Of a stretch of 64,000 nucleotides of DNA, positions 63,116 to 64,000 are shown in pieces. The stretch lies in the NCBI RefSeq assembly GCF_963664075.1, contig NZ_OY760916.1, forward strand, positions 779,501 through 843,500, in the 5' to 3' direction. Source of the stretch: an uncultured Desulfobulbus sp. GTDB lineage: Bacteria; Desulfobacterota; Desulfobulbia; Desulfobulbales; Desulfobulbaceae. The position numbers were made by a program, and so were the translations under genes. The notes beneath the pieces are model-generated. The model was given only the letters and a program-made list of their open reading frames with translations, was not told the origin of the DNA and did no database searches. The number at the start of each line of letters is the position of its first letter. Position 1 is the first letter of the stretch.

Positions 63116-63715
63116 TCAATAATGAATTTGATTGATCTGCTGGACAGAAAGAACATTGTAGCTGCAACTGAGAATATTCAGACAACAATAATTCTGGGGG
63201 ATGGTGAGCAGGTCATCAATTGGCGTGTGTTGCAGCGAAGCCAGCAAGACGCGATTGACCCCGGCGTGGGCCACAATGAGAAAAGGACCTGTGTTTGTGC
63301 AGGCAAGATTTTGCAGGGCGGGCAGGGCACGGGCGGCCACGTCGGTGAAGCTTTCCCCTGCCGGAGGGCGGAAGCTTCCCATGTTTTCTCCCCGTTGTTC
63401 ATAGGTGCCTGGGTATTTCTCCTGCACCTCTGTGGCAGTTAACCCTTCCCACGCTCCCAGGTTAATTTCTTTGAAGGCCTCAATGGGCTGGATTGCTTTT
63501 GGAGGATAGCCACTGACCAGTTCTGCGGTCAGCAGCGCTCGGCTGAGCGGGGAAGAGAAGACATGCTGGAAAGAAATGTCGGCAAGGGCCAGGCCAACCT
63601 GCATTGCCTGGTTGATGCCATTTGCGTTGAGGAGCACATCCGATTGCCCCAGAAAACGGCGAGGACGTGACGAATCAACCTCGCCGTGGCGGAGCAGGTA
63701 AATCAGTGACTGCAT
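63116..63715 (-). CDS. Histidine phosphatase family protein (phosphoglycerate mutase-like)
   Basis: 199 residues. The catalytic LRHGE motif (residues 8-12) with RRFLGQSDVLLNANGINQA, VFSSPLSRALLTAEL, INLGAWEGLTATEV and VAHAGVNRVLLASL are the conserved phosphate-pocket blocks of the branch-1 histidine phosphatases. Close relatives include alpha-ribazole phosphatase (CobC) and phosphoglycerate mutases, and the substrate cannot be fixed. Its start overlaps the end of the upstream HD-domain gene by 13 bp, so the two are coupled. Confidence 0.9.
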   Translation of the reverse strand: MQSLIYLLRHGEVDSSRPRRFLGQSDVLLNANGINQAMQVGLALADISFQHVFSSPLSRALLTAELVSGYPPKAIQPIEAFKEINLGAWEGLTATEVQEKYPGTYEQRGENMGSFRPPAGESFTDVAARALPALQNLACTNTGPFLIVAHAGVNRVLLASLQHTPIDDLLTIPQNYCCLNILSCSYNVLSVQQINQIHY

Positions 63716-64000
63716 GTGGCAAAGGCCATCTCCATGATGAGCTCCAGGGGTTGGCCTACCTCGGCCTCAACCGCTGCAGCCAGGTCCTGGGCTAAGCGAT
63801 AGCGCCGTAAGATGGCCTCAACCGCTTCAGGATCATCTTTAAAGAGAGTCAGTTTTTCTTCAAATCGTTCATTGACCCGGACCATTCGGCTCCCGCGAAC
63901 GACCTTGTCCGCCAGGTGAACCAGTTCGCGCTCTCCTACGCCCATCTCCGGTTTCCAGTCCATGTCTTTATGGGCGCCCACGATTTCGGCGGCTTCATCA
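63703..64000 (-). CDS. HD-domain protein, C-terminal part
   Basis: The reading frame enters from beyond the window edge (EAAEIVGAHKDMDWKPEMGVGERELVHLADKVVRGSRMVRVNERFEEKL). The ELVHLADKVV segment, with His-x-x-Asp-like residues and the following basic stretch, resembles the end of an HD phosphohydrolase domain. The tail RLAQDLAAAVEAEVGQPLEL is helical. It overlaps the histidine phosphatase gene. In some relatives this type of HD domain is fused to a nucleotidyltransferase, which cannot be checked here because the N-terminus is missing. Confidence 0.65.
   Translation of the reverse strand, partial: DEAAEIVGAHKDMDWKPEMGVGERELVHLADKVVRGSRMVRVNERFEEKLTLFKDDPEAVEAILRRYRLAQDLAAAVEAEVGQPLELIMEMAFATCSH

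Overview
The window reads as an insertion-rich piece of a Gram-negative chromosome. It is most likely from a sulfate-reducer-like deltaproteobacterium (Desulfobulbales/Desulfobacterota type). This is an inference from gene content only: a sigma-54 activator, a LonB-like protease, a MOT1-type sulfate/molybdate transporter, a type I secreted RTX protein and several hairpin repeat families. No rRNA or tRNA gene was seen.

Layout. 1-8.9 kb is mostly housekeeping: the 3' end of a sigma-54 activator, a SET-protein/PLP-decarboxylase operon, a GYF-AIM24 protein, a DUF533/TerB-like protein, a SprA-related metalloprotease-like protein, a five-copy 157-bp repeat array and an M18 aminopeptidase. 8.9-17.3 kb holds two nearly identical IS110-family elements, each beside a copy of the same hairpin repeat. 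Between them lie a MOT1 transporter, leuD-leuC and a decayed LysR gene. 17.3-20.9 kb has a RelE-type toxin-antitoxin pair, an AbiEii-like nucleotidyltransferase pair and the intact LysR paralogue of the decayed copy. 21.2-23.2 kb is a group II intron abutting a 30-bp-stem hairpin repeat; its reverse transcriptase carries an in-frame amber codon. 23.5-43 kb is a graveyard of nested mobile DNA: four 1692-bp IS66 (ISBst12-like) copies, a complete ISAs1 element with a 10-bp target duplication plus a remnant, a broken IS3, a broken IS21 containing a 118-bp MITE, and an IS4-like DDE element. Remnants of a polysaccharide locus sit among them: a broken Wzy-like polymerase, GDP-fucose synthase and GDP-mannose dehydratase.

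43-57.5 kb is the most biologically distinctive block. Three successive modules each pair a small, mostly membrane-anchored protein with a translationally coupled lipase-like protein. The first two lipase-like proteins stop before the nucleophile elbow. The third is a 2258-residue RTX protein with an intact GHSLGG motif. A type I secretion ABC transporter and an HlyD-type adaptor follow. 57.5-64 kb holds a second toxin-antitoxin pair with a clear promoter, a LonB-like protease, an IS91-like element with a frameshifted tyrosine recombinase, and a histidine phosphatase coupled to an HD-domain gene.

Unifying theme. Several families of intergenic hairpin repeats are dispersed here, and three unrelated mobile element classes (IS110, group II intron, IS91-like) lie directly beside them. 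The IS110 non-coding arm contains an 11-base word identical to an arm of the flanking hairpin, which is what a bridge-RNA target guide would look like.
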